Of a stretch of DNA of 64,000 nucleotides, positions 25,728 to 33,429 are shown piece after piece (positions within the stretch are counted from its first letter, which is position 1; each line of letters opens with the position of its first letter). Made by a program: the position numbers and the translations under genes. The stretch lies in NCBI RefSeq assembly GCF_001294335.1, contig NZ_LGKG01000137.1:91567-155566 (forward strand), read 5' to 3'. The notes below the pieces were generated by a model. It made no database searches, was not told where the DNA came from, and saw only the letters and a program-made list of their open reading frames with translations. Source of the stretch: Streptomyces chattanoogensis (GTDB taxonomy: Bacteria; Actinomycetota; Actinomycetes; Streptomycetales; Streptomycetaceae).

Positions 25728-26160
25728 GATCGGCGCGGCCTCGGTTATCGACGTCCAGGAAGCCCAGCAGTGGATCGCGCAGGAGCGGCCCGTGGTGGTC
25801 GACCTGCGCAGCCCGTTCGCGTATGCCTCGCTGCACATCGAGGGAGCGATCAACATCGTCGACGAGCTGTTCGCCGAGCTGGTGCGAGGGGGCTTGCCGT
25901 TCAGCAGGCGGCAGCCGGTCCTGCTGACCTGTCCCGTCGGCGAACAGTCCGCCCGTTACGCTGCGCTGCTGACGCGTATGGGACATCCCGACGTCCGTAG
26001 TCTCACCGGCGGCATCATTGCCTGGCGCGACGCTGACCCGGGACTGACGGGGAGGCCGGGACACGCTCCCGGGCGAGATGTCAGCGCACCCGGTGGTCCT
26101 CCAGTGGCGCTGCGATCAGTACGTCGTCGGCCACCGGGGGAAGGTGCGGGGTGTGGTTGA
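25621..26160 (+). CDS. Rhodanese-like domain protein, split from the upstream PLP enzyme
   Basis: The frame from GTG 25621 reads RIESYVSYIKQRRPDL, VIDVQEAQQWIAQERPVVVDL, then RSPFAYASLHIEGAINIVDE, and VLLTCPVGEQSARYAALL whose Cys is the sulfur-transfer nucleophile (CPVGEQS loop). GGIIAWRDADPGLTG ends the domain; the last 35 codons overlap the converging P-type ATPase gene and look like shadow. Codons upstream of the GTG are already coding, so this is better read as the second half of a frameshifted fusion than as a separate gene. Confidence 0.6.
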   Translation: MRDRIESYVSYIKQRRPDLSHQPPRKNSVADLTSAEIGAASVIDVQEAQQWIAQERPVVVDLRSPFAYASLHIEGAINIVDELFAELVRGGLPFSRRQPVLLTCPVGEQSARYAALLTRMGHPDVRSLTGGIIAWRDADPGLTGRPGHAPGRDVSAPGGPPVALRSVRRRPPGEGAGCG

Positions 26161-28294
26161 CCAGCCGGGCGGAGTTGCCGACCACTGCGATGCTGCTGGT
26201 GTTGTGCAGCAGAGCGGCCAGGACCGGGTTCATGGAGCCGCCGGCGCCTGCGATCAGGCCGAGGAGGTTGACGCCGATGGCGAGGCCGTAGTTCTGGCGG
26301 ACGACGCGCAGGGTGTGGCGGCTGAGTTCGACGACGGCGGGGACCTGCCGCAGGTCGTCGCCGGGCAGGGCGATGTCGGCGGTTTCCAGGGCGACATGGG
26401 AGGAGTGCGCGCCCATGGAGATGCCGACGTCGGCGAGGGCCAGGGCGGGGGCGTCGTTGGTGCCGTCGCCGACCATCGCGACCGTGTAGCCCTCAGCCTG
26501 GAGATCGCGGATCAGCTGGAGCTTGCCCTCGGGCAGAGCGTGCGCGTGGACTTCGGCGATGCCGAGGGTGTCGGCGACGGCCTGGGCGGTCTCGGGTGCG
26601 TCGCCGGTGAGCAGCACTACACGGGACACTCCGAGGTCGGTCAGCTGCCGGATGACGGTGCCGGCCCCAGACCGTACGGCGTCGGAGACTCCGAGCAGGC
26701 CGATCAGGTCCTCGTCGTGGGCGATGCAGATGACGGTCTCGCCACCGCCGCGCAGCTGTTCGGTCCATCCCTGGGCTTCACCGGTCAGCTCGACGCCGTG
26801 CTGGCGGAGCAAGGCGGGGCTGCCCACCAGCAGCTGGGTGCCATCGAGTTCGGCGCGCATGCCCATGCCGAGGACGACTTCGCAGGCTTGGTGGATGGGC
26901 GCGCGCAGGTGTTGTTCCTCGGTGTGGGCGACGATGGCCTGGGCGAGGGGGTGGCGGGCGTGCAGTTCGCCGGAGGCGGCCAGGGAGAGGACCTGGTCGG
27001 CGGTGTATCGGTCGCTGAGGGTGACCACGCTGGTGACCAGCGGCCGCCCGAAGGTGAGGGTGCCGGTCTTGTCGAAGACGACGGCGGTGACCCGGCCGAT
27101 GCCCTCCAGGTGGGTGCCGCCCTTGATGAGGGTGCCGCGGCGGGCGCCGTTGCCGATGGCGGCGCTGATGGCGGTGGGCGTGGCGAGCCCGGCCGCGCAG
27201 GGACAGGCGATCAGCAGCATCGTCATGGCGCGGCGGGCGTCGCGGGTGACGGCGTAGGTCAGGGCGGCGAGGGCGAAGGAGACGGGGACGAAGCGCTGGG
27301 TGAAGCGGGTGGCGACGGTTTGGATCGGCGCCCGGTCGGACTGCGCCTCCTCGACGCGGCTGATGATGCGGCCGACGGTGGTGTCCGCGCCGACGGAGGT
27401 GGCACGGACGGTGAGCGAGCCGGAGGTGACGATGGTCCCGGCGTAGACCTCGGCGTCCGCGCGGGCGTAGATGGGCAGCGCCTCACCGGTGATCGCGGCT
27501 TGGTCGACGAGGGCTTCGCCGCTGACGACCTGTCCGTCGACCGGGATCCGGTGGTGCTCGTAGACGGCCACGGCGTCGCCCGGCGCGACCTCTTCGAGCG
27601 CCACCTCGACCTCGACACGTCCCTCGCCGTCCGCTCCTTCGCCTCCATCCTCCCGCACGAGCCAGACCCGCTCCTCGCCGATGGTGAGCAACTCCTCGAT
27701 GGCGCGCCGGGTACGGCGCAGGGTCAGGGTCTGTAGAAACTCGCCGATGTTCAGCAGCCACAGGACGGTGAGGGCCACCACGTTCTCGCGCAGTACCAGC
27801 GAGATGACGGTGGCTGCCGTAACGAGGGTGTCGGTACCTGGGTGACTGCGGCCGCGCAGCGAACGCAGGGCGCCACGGAAGAACGGCAGGCCGGTGAAGA
27901 GGGTGATTGCCCCCAGGAGGCCGGAGGAGCCGGCAGTGATGCGGGGGCGGCGCAGCAGCCGGCGCACAGCTACGAGAGCGAGGACCGCGCCACCAACGAC
28001 CAGCCGGGCGAGTTCGCCGGTGGAGGAGTCGGGCGTGGAACGCGTGGGTTTCGCGGGCATGGAGGCGGGTGGGGCCTCTTCGAGTGCGGCGATCAAGCGG
28101 TCGACGTCCAGGAGGTCCGGCACCATCCAGATCACCACGCTGCCGGTGCGCGGGAAAATGCGCAGCGCCCGGAAGCCCCGCATCCCAGTCAGCCGTTCAT
28201 CGACCAAGCCTGCACTGCCGGGGCGCGCCCGTACCCACGGGACGGTCAGCCGGGCCCGTCCCGAGGCGACGGAGCGGACGACCACACCGGACAT
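26081..28294 (-). CDS. Heavy-metal translocating P-type ATPase, CtpC-like
   Basis: A 737-aa P1B-type ATPase. The N-terminus is a degenerate metal-domain-like segment without CxxC. The core has CPCAAGLATPTAI in the transport helix (about residue 363), DKTGTLTFG with the phosphorylated Asp (about 408), the A-domain GEALVDQAAITGEALP, and MVGDGTNDAPALA (about 605). Its partner upstream is a DUF1490 protein, the arrangement of mycobacterial pacL1-ctpC, which exports Zn (and possibly Mn). The two genes are two bases apart and close an operon that starts with zinc uptake genes. It should expel Zn or Mn across the cytoplasmic membrane. Confidence 0.88.
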   Translation of the reverse strand: MSGVVVRSVASGRARLTVPWVRARPGSAGLVDERLTGMRGFRALRIFPRTGSVVIWMVPDLLDVDRLIAALEEAPPASMPAKPTRSTPDSSTGELARLVVGGAVLALVAVRRLLRRPRITAGSSGLLGAITLFTGLPFFRGALRSLRGRSHPGTDTLVTAATVISLVLRENVVALTVLWLLNIGEFLQTLTLRRTRRAIEELLTIGEERVWLVREDGGEGADGEGRVEVEVALEEVAPGDAVAVYEHHRIPVDGQVVSGEALVDQAAITGEALPIYARADAEVYAGTIVTSGSLTVRATSVGADTTVGRIISRVEEAQSDRAPIQTVATRFTQRFVPVSFALAALTYAVTRDARRAMTMLLIACPCAAGLATPTAISAAIGNGARRGTLIKGGTHLEGIGRVTAVVFDKTGTLTFGRPLVTSVVTLSDRYTADQVLSLAASGELHARHPLAQAIVAHTEEQHLRAPIHQACEVVLGMGMRAELDGTQLLVGSPALLRQHGVELTGEAQGWTEQLRGGGETVICIAHDEDLIGLLGVSDAVRSGAGTVIRQLTDLGVSRVVLLTGDAPETAQAVADTLGIAEVHAHALPEGKLQLIRDLQAEGYTVAMVGDGTNDAPALALADVGISMGAHSSHVALETADIALPGDDLRQVPAVVELSRHTLRVVRQNYGLAIGVNLLGLIAGAGGSMNPVLAALLHNTSSIAVVGNSARLVNHTPHLPPVADDVLIAAPLEDHRVR

Positions 28295-28296
28295 GG

Positions 28297-28608
28297 TTAG
28301 TGCTCGTGGTCGTGCTCGTGGCCCTCAGTCGCAACCGCAGAGGGTGGCGGAACCTCTTCGCCCAGTGACGTACGGGCCTCGGCGAGAACGTCACCGGCCT
28401 TGAGCCGGGCCTCTTCCGCGGCCGACGCCAGCCAACGCCCAGCCACGATTCCACCGGCCAGGCCCCCGACAACCGCCTTGCGTGCGGCAGGCTTTGCTTC
28501 AGGGAGGCGCTTGGCTGCACCTTTGATGATCAGGGCGCCCACCACTCCGGAGATCGCGTAGTGCGCGAGGCGCCCAGCTGCTGCGCCGGCGAGCGCGACG
28601 GGATGCAT
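28297..28608 (-). CDS. DUF1490 (PacL-like) membrane partner of the P-type ATPase
   Basis: A 103-aa protein from ATG 28608 with AAGGAGATC upstream. A hydrophobic segment (LAGAAAGRLAHYAISGVVGALIIK) and a second Gly/Ala-rich stretch precede an amphipathic Lys/Arg/Glu helix. The last residues are GHEHDHEH, a metal-binding tail. In M. tuberculosis the DUF1490 proteins PacL1-3 hold P-ATPases in membrane effluxosomes and bind Zn through a His/Asp C-terminal motif. The same role is inferred here from family, tail and pairing. Confidence 0.82.
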   Translation of the reverse strand: MHPVALAGAAAGRLAHYAISGVVGALIIKGAAKRLPEAKPAARKAVVGGLAGGIVAGRWLASAAEEARLKAGDVLAEARTSLGEEVPPPSAVATEGHEHDHEH

Positions 28609-28637
28609 GAGATCTCCTTCCGTCAAAACCGCTCCCT

Positions 28638-29564
28638 TCAAGTGTGCGTCTGTACGGGGTCGCCGGGCGAACCGAGTGCGATCCGCCCGACCTGCTTCGT
28701 GCGCAGCGTCTCCACCAGCCGGCACCCGAGGTAGATCACGAACGCGATGGTGGTGACATACGGGCTGATGGGAATGGTGCTGCCGAGCGCGAGCAGAGTC
28801 CCACCTTCCATCGCACACAGCGCAAAGACCACGCTCAGCACAGGCAGCAACACGGGGGACGCAGTGATCCGGGCCGCCGCAGCCGCTGGCGTGACCAGCA
28901 GCGCAAGCACCAGCAACGCCCCCACGATCTGCACGCACAGCGCCACCGCCAGGCCCAGCAGCAGCATGAAGACCAAGGACAGCGCCCGAATCGGCACTCC
29001 GCGGGCCTCGGCCACCTCCGGATCGACACCGGCGAAGGTCAGCGGCTTCCACACGACGGCAAGCGCGATGAGCACCACCACGGATGTGCCGATGAGCCAG
29101 GCCATCTGCGGCGTGTCGACAGCGATGATCTGGCCGGTCAGGATGCCGAATTTGTTCGCCGCGCGCCCCTTGTAGAGGGACAGGAACAGCACCCCGAGCC
29201 CGAGCCCGAACGGCATGATGATGCCGATCACCGAATTGCGGTCGCGAGCGCGGACACCCAGAACGCCGATCGCTGCCGCCGCCAGCAGGGATCCCACGAT
29301 GGACCCGGCCACGATGTTCACTCCAAGCAGCAGCGCCGCCGAGGCCCCGGCGAACGACAACTCGCTGATGCCGTGCACCGCGAACGGCAGATCCCGCATG
29401 ATCACGAATACTCCGACCAGCCCGCCGACCAAGCCGAGCAGCGCACCGGCGAGCAGCGAATTCTGGACCAGTGCGAGCAGTTCGCCGTAGTGGTCGAAGT
29501 TGAAGATCTGATGCCAGATGCCGCCGTCTCCCCCGCCATCGGCGACCAGCCCAAGCCCGATCAC
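28638..29564 (-). CDS. znuB: Metal ABC transporter permease, ZnuB-like
   Basis: A 308-aa membrane protein of the ABC-3 family with eight or more helices (LLALVQNSLLAGALLGLVGG, IMRDLPFAVHGISELSFAGAS, NSVIGIIMPFGLGLGVLFLS, VQIVGALLVLALLVTPAAAA). It overlaps the ATPase stop by four bases. It forms the channel of a zinc (or manganese) importer with the lipoprotein and ATPase upstream. Metal choice is taken from the neighbouring Zur-type sites, not from the permease itself. Confidence 0.85.
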   Translation of the reverse strand: MIGLGLVADGGGDGGIWHQIFNFDHYGELLALVQNSLLAGALLGLVGGLVGVFVIMRDLPFAVHGISELSFAGASAALLLGVNIVAGSIVGSLLAAAAIGVLGVRARDRNSVIGIIMPFGLGLGVLFLSLYKGRAANKFGILTGQIIAVDTPQMAWLIGTSVVVLIALAVVWKPLTFAGVDPEVAEARGVPIRALSLVFMLLLGLAVALCVQIVGALLVLALLVTPAAAAARITASPVLLPVLSVVFALCAMEGGTLLALGSTIPISPYVTTIAFVIYLGCRLVETLRTKQVGRIALGSPGDPVQTHT

Positions 29565-30451
29565 TGGCTCTCTCCCTCCTCCGGCGCATCGGCGTGCGGG
29601 TGGTCAGGGCCAGCGTCGGGGGCCCCGACCACGACAATCCGGCCCCCGATGCGAATGACGTCGACGTGCGTGCCGTACAGCTCCGAGAGGGCCGCGGAGG
29701 TCATGACTTCGTCCGGGGGCCCTATCCGGAATCCGCCCCCGGCCAGGTAGAGGATGCGGTCCACCAGGCCCAGGACGGGGTTGATCTCGTGCGTCACGAA
29801 GACGACCGCGGTCTCGGCGGCGCGGAGCCGACGTTCCACCAAGGTGACGACCGTGCGCTGATGCTGTAGATCGAGCGAGAGCAGGGGCTCGTCGCACAGC
29901 AAGATCCGCGGGTCGGTCGCCAGCGCCTGGGCGATGCGGACCCGCTGTCGCTCGCCGCCGGACAGCCGTCCGACCGGAACATCCGCGTAGCACGTCGCGC
30001 CGACCGAGGCCAGGAGGTCGTCCACGCGGCGGCGCACCGCGGGCCGGGTCAGCGGCAGGCCCCAGAGATGCCCGTCCAGGCCGAGGCGCACCAGGTCACG
30101 GGCGCGGAGCATGGTGTGGGCAGGCAGTGAGGTCTGCTGCGGGATGTACCCGATGTGCCGGCCGCCACGACGCGGCGCGTGTCCGAGGACGGTCAGCGAT
30201 CCCTCGGTGAGCTGCTGCCGGCCGAGCAGCACCCGCAGCAGGCTGGTCTTGCCCGACCCGTTCGGCCCGAGTACGGCGAGGAGTTCTCCCGGCTGTACGT
30301 CGAGGTCCAGGCCGCGCCACAGGACCCGGTCGCCGTAGGCCAGAGTGCCACTGCGCATACTGATCACGGGTCCGGCCGCCGGGCTCTCCCTGCCCCGCCC
30401 GGCGGTTCCGCTCGGCTCGGGAGACGGCGCTACGGCCTCGGTTCGGTCCAT
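29561..30451 (-). CDS. znuC: Metal ABC transporter ATP-binding protein, ZnuC-like
   Basis: A 296-aa ATPase: VLGPNGSGKTSLLRVLLG (Walker A), IGYIPQQTSL (Q-loop), VGRLSGGERQRVRIAQALA (signature), ILLCDEPLLSLD (Walker B) and FVTHEINPVL (switch His). ATG 30451 overlaps the znuA TGA (TGATGG); a GTG one codon earlier (30454) is also possible. A 30-residue Pro/Ser/Ala N-terminal extension is unusual. It powers uptake by the ZnuB-like permease. Confidence 0.88.
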   Translation of the reverse strand: MDRTEAVAPSPEPSGTAGRGRESPAAGPVISMRSGTLAYGDRVLWRGLDLDVQPGELLAVLGPNGSGKTSLLRVLLGRQQLTEGSLTVLGHAPRRGGRHIGYIPQQTSLPAHTMLRARDLVRLGLDGHLWGLPLTRPAVRRRVDDLLASVGATCYADVPVGRLSGGERQRVRIAQALATDPRILLCDEPLLSLDLQHQRTVVTLVERRLRAAETAVVFVTHEINPVLGLVDRILYLAGGGFRIGPPDEVMTSAALSELYGTHVDVIRIGGRIVVVGAPDAGPDHPHADAPEEGESQ

Positions 30452-31392
30452 CACGTATCCAGTGCGTGCTTCAGTGCTGCGACATTCGCCTTCATCCAGC
30501 CGATGTAGTCCTCACCCGGGGGGAGCGTCTCGGTCACCGGGACCACCGGGATCCCGTGCTCCTCGGCCGCCTTCTTGACCTGCTCCGTCTCGGGGCTGGA
30601 GGTCTGCTGGTTGTAGATCAGCGCCTGGACGTGGTTGCCGGTGTACAGGGCGAGCGTCTGACGCAGGCTGCGCGGGGAGACGTCGCTACCCTCCTCGACG
30701 GCCTGGCTGAAGTCGGCGGGCGTCTTGTTGCGCAGCCCGCTCGCCTCGGTCAGATACAGCGGTACGGGCTCGGTGACTGCCACGGGCGCGCCGCTGTGGG
30801 CCGCCCTGATCTGCTGTTCCTTGTTTTCCAGCGTGGTCAGCCGTTCCTTGAACGTCTTTGCGTGTTGCCGGAAGGTGTCGGCGTCGGCGGGCGCGGCCTT
30901 GGCCAGGGCGGCGGCGATCCGGTCGGCCAGCTTCCGCATCGTCGGGAAGTCGTACCAGACGTGCTCGTTGAGGTCCGTGCCTTCCTTGGCTGCCTTCCCC
31001 GAGACCTGTACGGCGTCAATGACCGTGGGCGAGGAGTTCTTCGAGCCGTCCAGCATCCGGCCGATGAAGTCGTCGTAGCCGCCGCCGTTCTCGATGACGA
31101 CCTTCGCTTTGGACAGCTCCAGCCGGTTCTGTGTGCTGGCCTCGTAAGAGTGCGGGTCCTGCGCCGGGTCGCTGATGATCGAGACGACCTTGACTCTGTC
31201 GCCGCCGATCTGACGGGCGATGTTCCCGTACACGTTTGTCGAGGCGACGACCGGTACGACGGGCGAGGAGGCGCCGCTCCGGGAGCTGCCGGGCGCAACC
31301 CCATTCGTGGTGTTGCCGCACCCGCATACCAGCGCCAGCACCACACCCATACCCGTGAGCGAAGCCCGGCCGCGGATCGAGGACGCCCGCAT
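30451..31392 (-). CDS. znuA: Zinc/manganese-binding lipoprotein, ZnuA-like
   Basis: A 313-aa cluster A-I solute-binding protein with an N-terminal signal and lipobox-like VCGC. VVASTNVYGNIARQIGG begins the fold. Metal ligands fit the family: DPAQDPHSYEAS (first His), LNEHVWYDFPTM (second), with later Glu/His in VTEPVPLYL and EEHGIPVV. It lacks the long His-rich loop of typical ZnuA. First gene of the znuA-znuC-znuB-DUF1490-P-ATPase operon. A weak Zur-like site lies about 130 bases upstream. Confidence 0.85.
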   Translation of the reverse strand: MRASSIRGRASLTGMGVVLALVCGCGNTTNGVAPGSSRSGASSPVVPVVASTNVYGNIARQIGGDRVKVVSIISDPAQDPHSYEASTQNRLELSKAKVVIENGGGYDDFIGRMLDGSKNSSPTVIDAVQVSGKAAKEGTDLNEHVWYDFPTMRKLADRIAAALAKAAPADADTFRQHAKTFKERLTTLENKEQQIRAAHSGAPVAVTEPVPLYLTEASGLRNKTPADFSQAVEEGSDVSPRSLRQTLALYTGNHVQALIYNQQTSSPETEQVKKAAEEHGIPVVPVTETLPPGEDYIGWMKANVAALKHALDT

Positions 31393-31521
31393 CGCGGCCT
31401 CCCGAGCGAAGAGAAACCGAAACGGTTATCGCTTCATTATCAGCCCGCCCCCAGCCCCCCTCCACTGGAGCGCCAGGGACAAGAGGGCCAGGGCGACACA
31501 TGATCCAGCGCCGCGTGGACA

Positions 31522-31536
31522 TGACTTTCATTTCCA
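31522..31536. promoter_or_regulatory. Weak Zur-box-like sequence between divergent operons
   Basis: TGGAAATGAAAGTCA (minus strand) matches TGAAAATGATTTTCA at 11 of 15 positions. It lies between znuA and the plus-strand genes from 31751, where a zinc regulator would act on both. This is much weaker than the sites at 33335 and 41235. Confidence 0.4.
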
Positions 31537-31577
31537 TTTAATCTCTGGCGTAAGCGCTCCAGCGAGCACCACCGGGG

Positions 31578-31703
31578 GTGATCAGCCGTGAGCACAAGGC
31601 CACCGGCCAGGATCTGGCCGCCCAGATCGACCCCGGATTCGAGCACGGCCCGGCGGCCCTGCTCGACGTCGGCGCCACGCCCTCCGCACCATCCGCCGCC
31701 TGA
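31578..31703 (+). CDS. Possible 41-aa peptide or gene fragment
   Basis: A frame from GTG 31578 to TGA 31703 contains EHKATGQDLAAQIDPGFEHG and ALLDVGATPSAPSAA. It reads as plausible protein but is too short to place. It could be a peptide of the Zur region or the remnant of a longer gene. Confidence 0.2.
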   Translation: MISREHKATGQDLAAQIDPGFEHGPAALLDVGATPSAPSAA

Positions 31704-31750
31704 CCATTCGGACCAACCGCCACACCCATCCGTACGAGAGGACACCAACG

Positions 31751-32143
31751 ATGCCTCTGAACGTTTCCCCGCAGCTCCTGGGCCAAGCAGAGCGGGGCAA
31801 GATCCGCGAAGAGGACTCCGTGGCCACCGTCCGCGAGTCCCTGGCCTACGCCTACGACCCCATCGCTGACCTGAGCGAGGAACTCCGGGCAGGCGACGCC
31901 GAGTTCGTCGACAACTTCACCCCGCCGCCCTCGGAGGCCGAGCGCGGACAGCTGCTGCGTGCCCTCGCCAGCAACGCAATCCGCGGGAGCCTGGAGCGGC
32001 ACTTCAACATCTCGCTGGCCTTCATGAACTGCCACCGGGTCGCCGCCTTCCGGCCCGAGGCACACGGCAGCGAGGCCCACACCAGGTTCACCTCTGAGCG
32101 CGCCCAGATCCTCAACCAGTCCCCCGGGCTCCGCGACTGCTGA
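31751..32143 (+). CDS. Conserved hypothetical protein in the zinc region
   Basis: A 130-aa soluble protein from ATG 31751, with GAGAGGAC upstream. It begins MPLNVSPQLLGQAERGKI and contains TVRESLAYAYDPIADL, FVDNFTPPPSEAERGQLLRAL, ASNAIRGSLERHFNISLAF and NCHRVAAFRP. Sequence character suggests a conserved all-helical family, but I cannot name it. It lies 100 bases before a CDF exporter on the same strand and divergent from znuA, which suggests a role in zinc handling. Confidence 0.65.
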   Translation: MPLNVSPQLLGQAERGKIREEDSVATVRESLAYAYDPIADLSEELRAGDAEFVDNFTPPPSEAERGQLLRALASNAIRGSLERHFNISLAFMNCHRVAAFRPEAHGSEAHTRFTSERAQILNQSPGLRDC

Positions 32144-32242
32144 CCTCACCATCTCCGTAACGGCGGGAGCCGCACCCCTCGCCGCCGACGGCCTCATCCG
32201 GCGTCGCACCGCCATCACCTCGGCTCGACGAAAGGCGATCAC

Positions 32243-33337
32243 GTGAGCGATCAGCGGGACCATGCGCAGGGGCACGGACATCAGCACGACGAGCAGGCTC
32301 ACCACCATCCCCATCACGACCACGACCACCAGCCCTCCGGCCGGGCGGCGCGATGGGCGCATCGACTCAGTCATCCCACCCGGCCCCACTCGCACGCATC
32401 CGCTGACAAGATCGACCGTGCGCTGGAGTCCTCGGCACAGGGCATGCGCGCCCTGTGGATCTCCCTTGCCGCGCTGGGGGCCACGGCCCTCGTCCAGGGT
32501 TTCGTTTTCACCCTGTCCGGATCCGTGGCACTGCTGGGCGACACGGTCCACAATGCCGCCGACGCGCTGACCGCCGTCCCCCTCGCGGTGGCCTTCGCAC
32601 TCGGTCGCCGGGTGGCGACCCGTAGGTTCACTTACGGCTACGGGCGTTCCGAGGATGTGGCCGGCATTGCCATCGTGCTCACCATTGCCGGCTCCGCCGC
32701 GTTCGCCGCCTGGTCCGCGGTCGACCGGCTGCTCGATCCGCGCCCGGTGCACTCCCTTCTCGCGGTCGCCGCGGCAGCCGTGGTGGGCTTCCTGGGAAAC
32801 GAGTGGGTGGCCAGATACCGCATCCGCGTCGGACGTGAGATCGGCTCGGCCGCCCTGATCGCCGACGGGCTGCATGCCCGTACGGACGGTTTCACTTCCC
32901 TGGCCGTCCTCCTGGCAGCAGGGGGTGCGGCGTTGGGCTGGCAGCTCGCGGATCCCCTCGTGGGGCTCGCCATCACCGTCGCGATCCTGCTGGTCCTCCG
33001 TGACGCCGCCCGCGAGGTCTTCAGCCGCGTCATGGACGCCGTGAACCCGACGCTGGTCGACACGGCAGAGCAAGCACTGATGAAGGTCCCCGAGGTCAAG
33101 GACATCGGCGAGTTGCGGATGCGTTGGATCGGCCATCGACTGCGGGCCGAGGTCGCGGTGGTTGTCGACGGTGAGCTGAGCGTGCGGGCGGCGCATCAAG
33201 TCACGGTGGAAGCCGAGCACGCCTTGTTGCATGCCGTGCCCCGCCTGACCGCGGCCCTGGTCCACGCCGACCCGGCTCCCGCGGTGGGGACAGCGAATCC
33301 GCACCTTGCCCTCGCTCACCACACGCGAGTTTATTGA
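32243..33337 (+). CDS. Zinc-type cation diffusion facilitator with His-rich N-terminus
   Basis: A 364-aa CDF exporter from GTG 32243. The first 30 residues are His-rich (QGHGHQHDEQAHHHPHHDHD), a metal-sensing or buffering segment. Classic transport-site residues are present in helices 2 and 5: LLGDTVHNAADAL and LIADGLHARTDGF (HxxxD twice). The C-terminal cytoplasmic domain (MKVPEVKDIGELRMRWIGHRL) is complete. It should exchange cytoplasmic Zn for protons, like CzcD/ZitB. Its stop codon overlaps a Zur-type palindrome belonging to the next operon. Confidence 0.87.
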   Translation: MSDQRDHAQGHGHQHDEQAHHHPHHDHDHQPSGRAARWAHRLSHPTRPHSHASADKIDRALESSAQGMRALWISLAALGATALVQGFVFTLSGSVALLGDTVHNAADALTAVPLAVAFALGRRVATRRFTYGYGRSEDVAGIAIVLTIAGSAAFAAWSAVDRLLDPRPVHSLLAVAAAAVVGFLGNEWVARYRIRVGREIGSAALIADGLHARTDGFTSLAVLLAAGGAALGWQLADPLVGLAITVAILLVLRDAAREVFSRVMDAVNPTLVDTAEQALMKVPEVKDIGELRMRWIGHRLRAEVAVVVDGELSVRAAHQVTVEAEHALLHAVPRLTAALVHADPAPAVGTANPHLALAHHTRVY

Positions 33338-33349
33338 AAATCGTTTTCG
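33335..33349. promoter_or_regulatory. Zur-box-like palindrome before the metallophore importer operon
   Basis: TGAAAATCGTTTTCG is an inverted repeat (GAAAA/TTTTC) matching TGAAAATGATTTTCA at 41235 at 12 of 15 positions. It lies 80 bases before the importer lipoprotein start. In S. coelicolor, Zur binds this 15-bp type of site and represses zinc uptake and coelibactin genes when zinc is plentiful. Confidence 0.68.
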
Positions 33350-33429
33350 TTTCCTTTAAGGTGCGTCAAAGACGCTGGGACCCCCCGCTCGCTCAGGCCC
33401 GTCTTCCATACGCCCCGAAAGAGGACGAT

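Noticed and set aside
26078..27736. 552-codon plus-strand frame
   Set aside because: Antisense to the P-type ATPase with all its catalytic motifs; Gly/Asp/Val-rich shadow.
31578..31703. Zinc-free paralogue ribosomal protein gene next to the Zur-like site
   Set aside because: Such genes often sit in Zur regulons, but the short frame here does not resemble L28, L31, L33 or S14.
31538..33322. 594-codon minus-strand frame
   Set aside because: Antisense to the CDF transporter and the small conserved gene; it has no family features.
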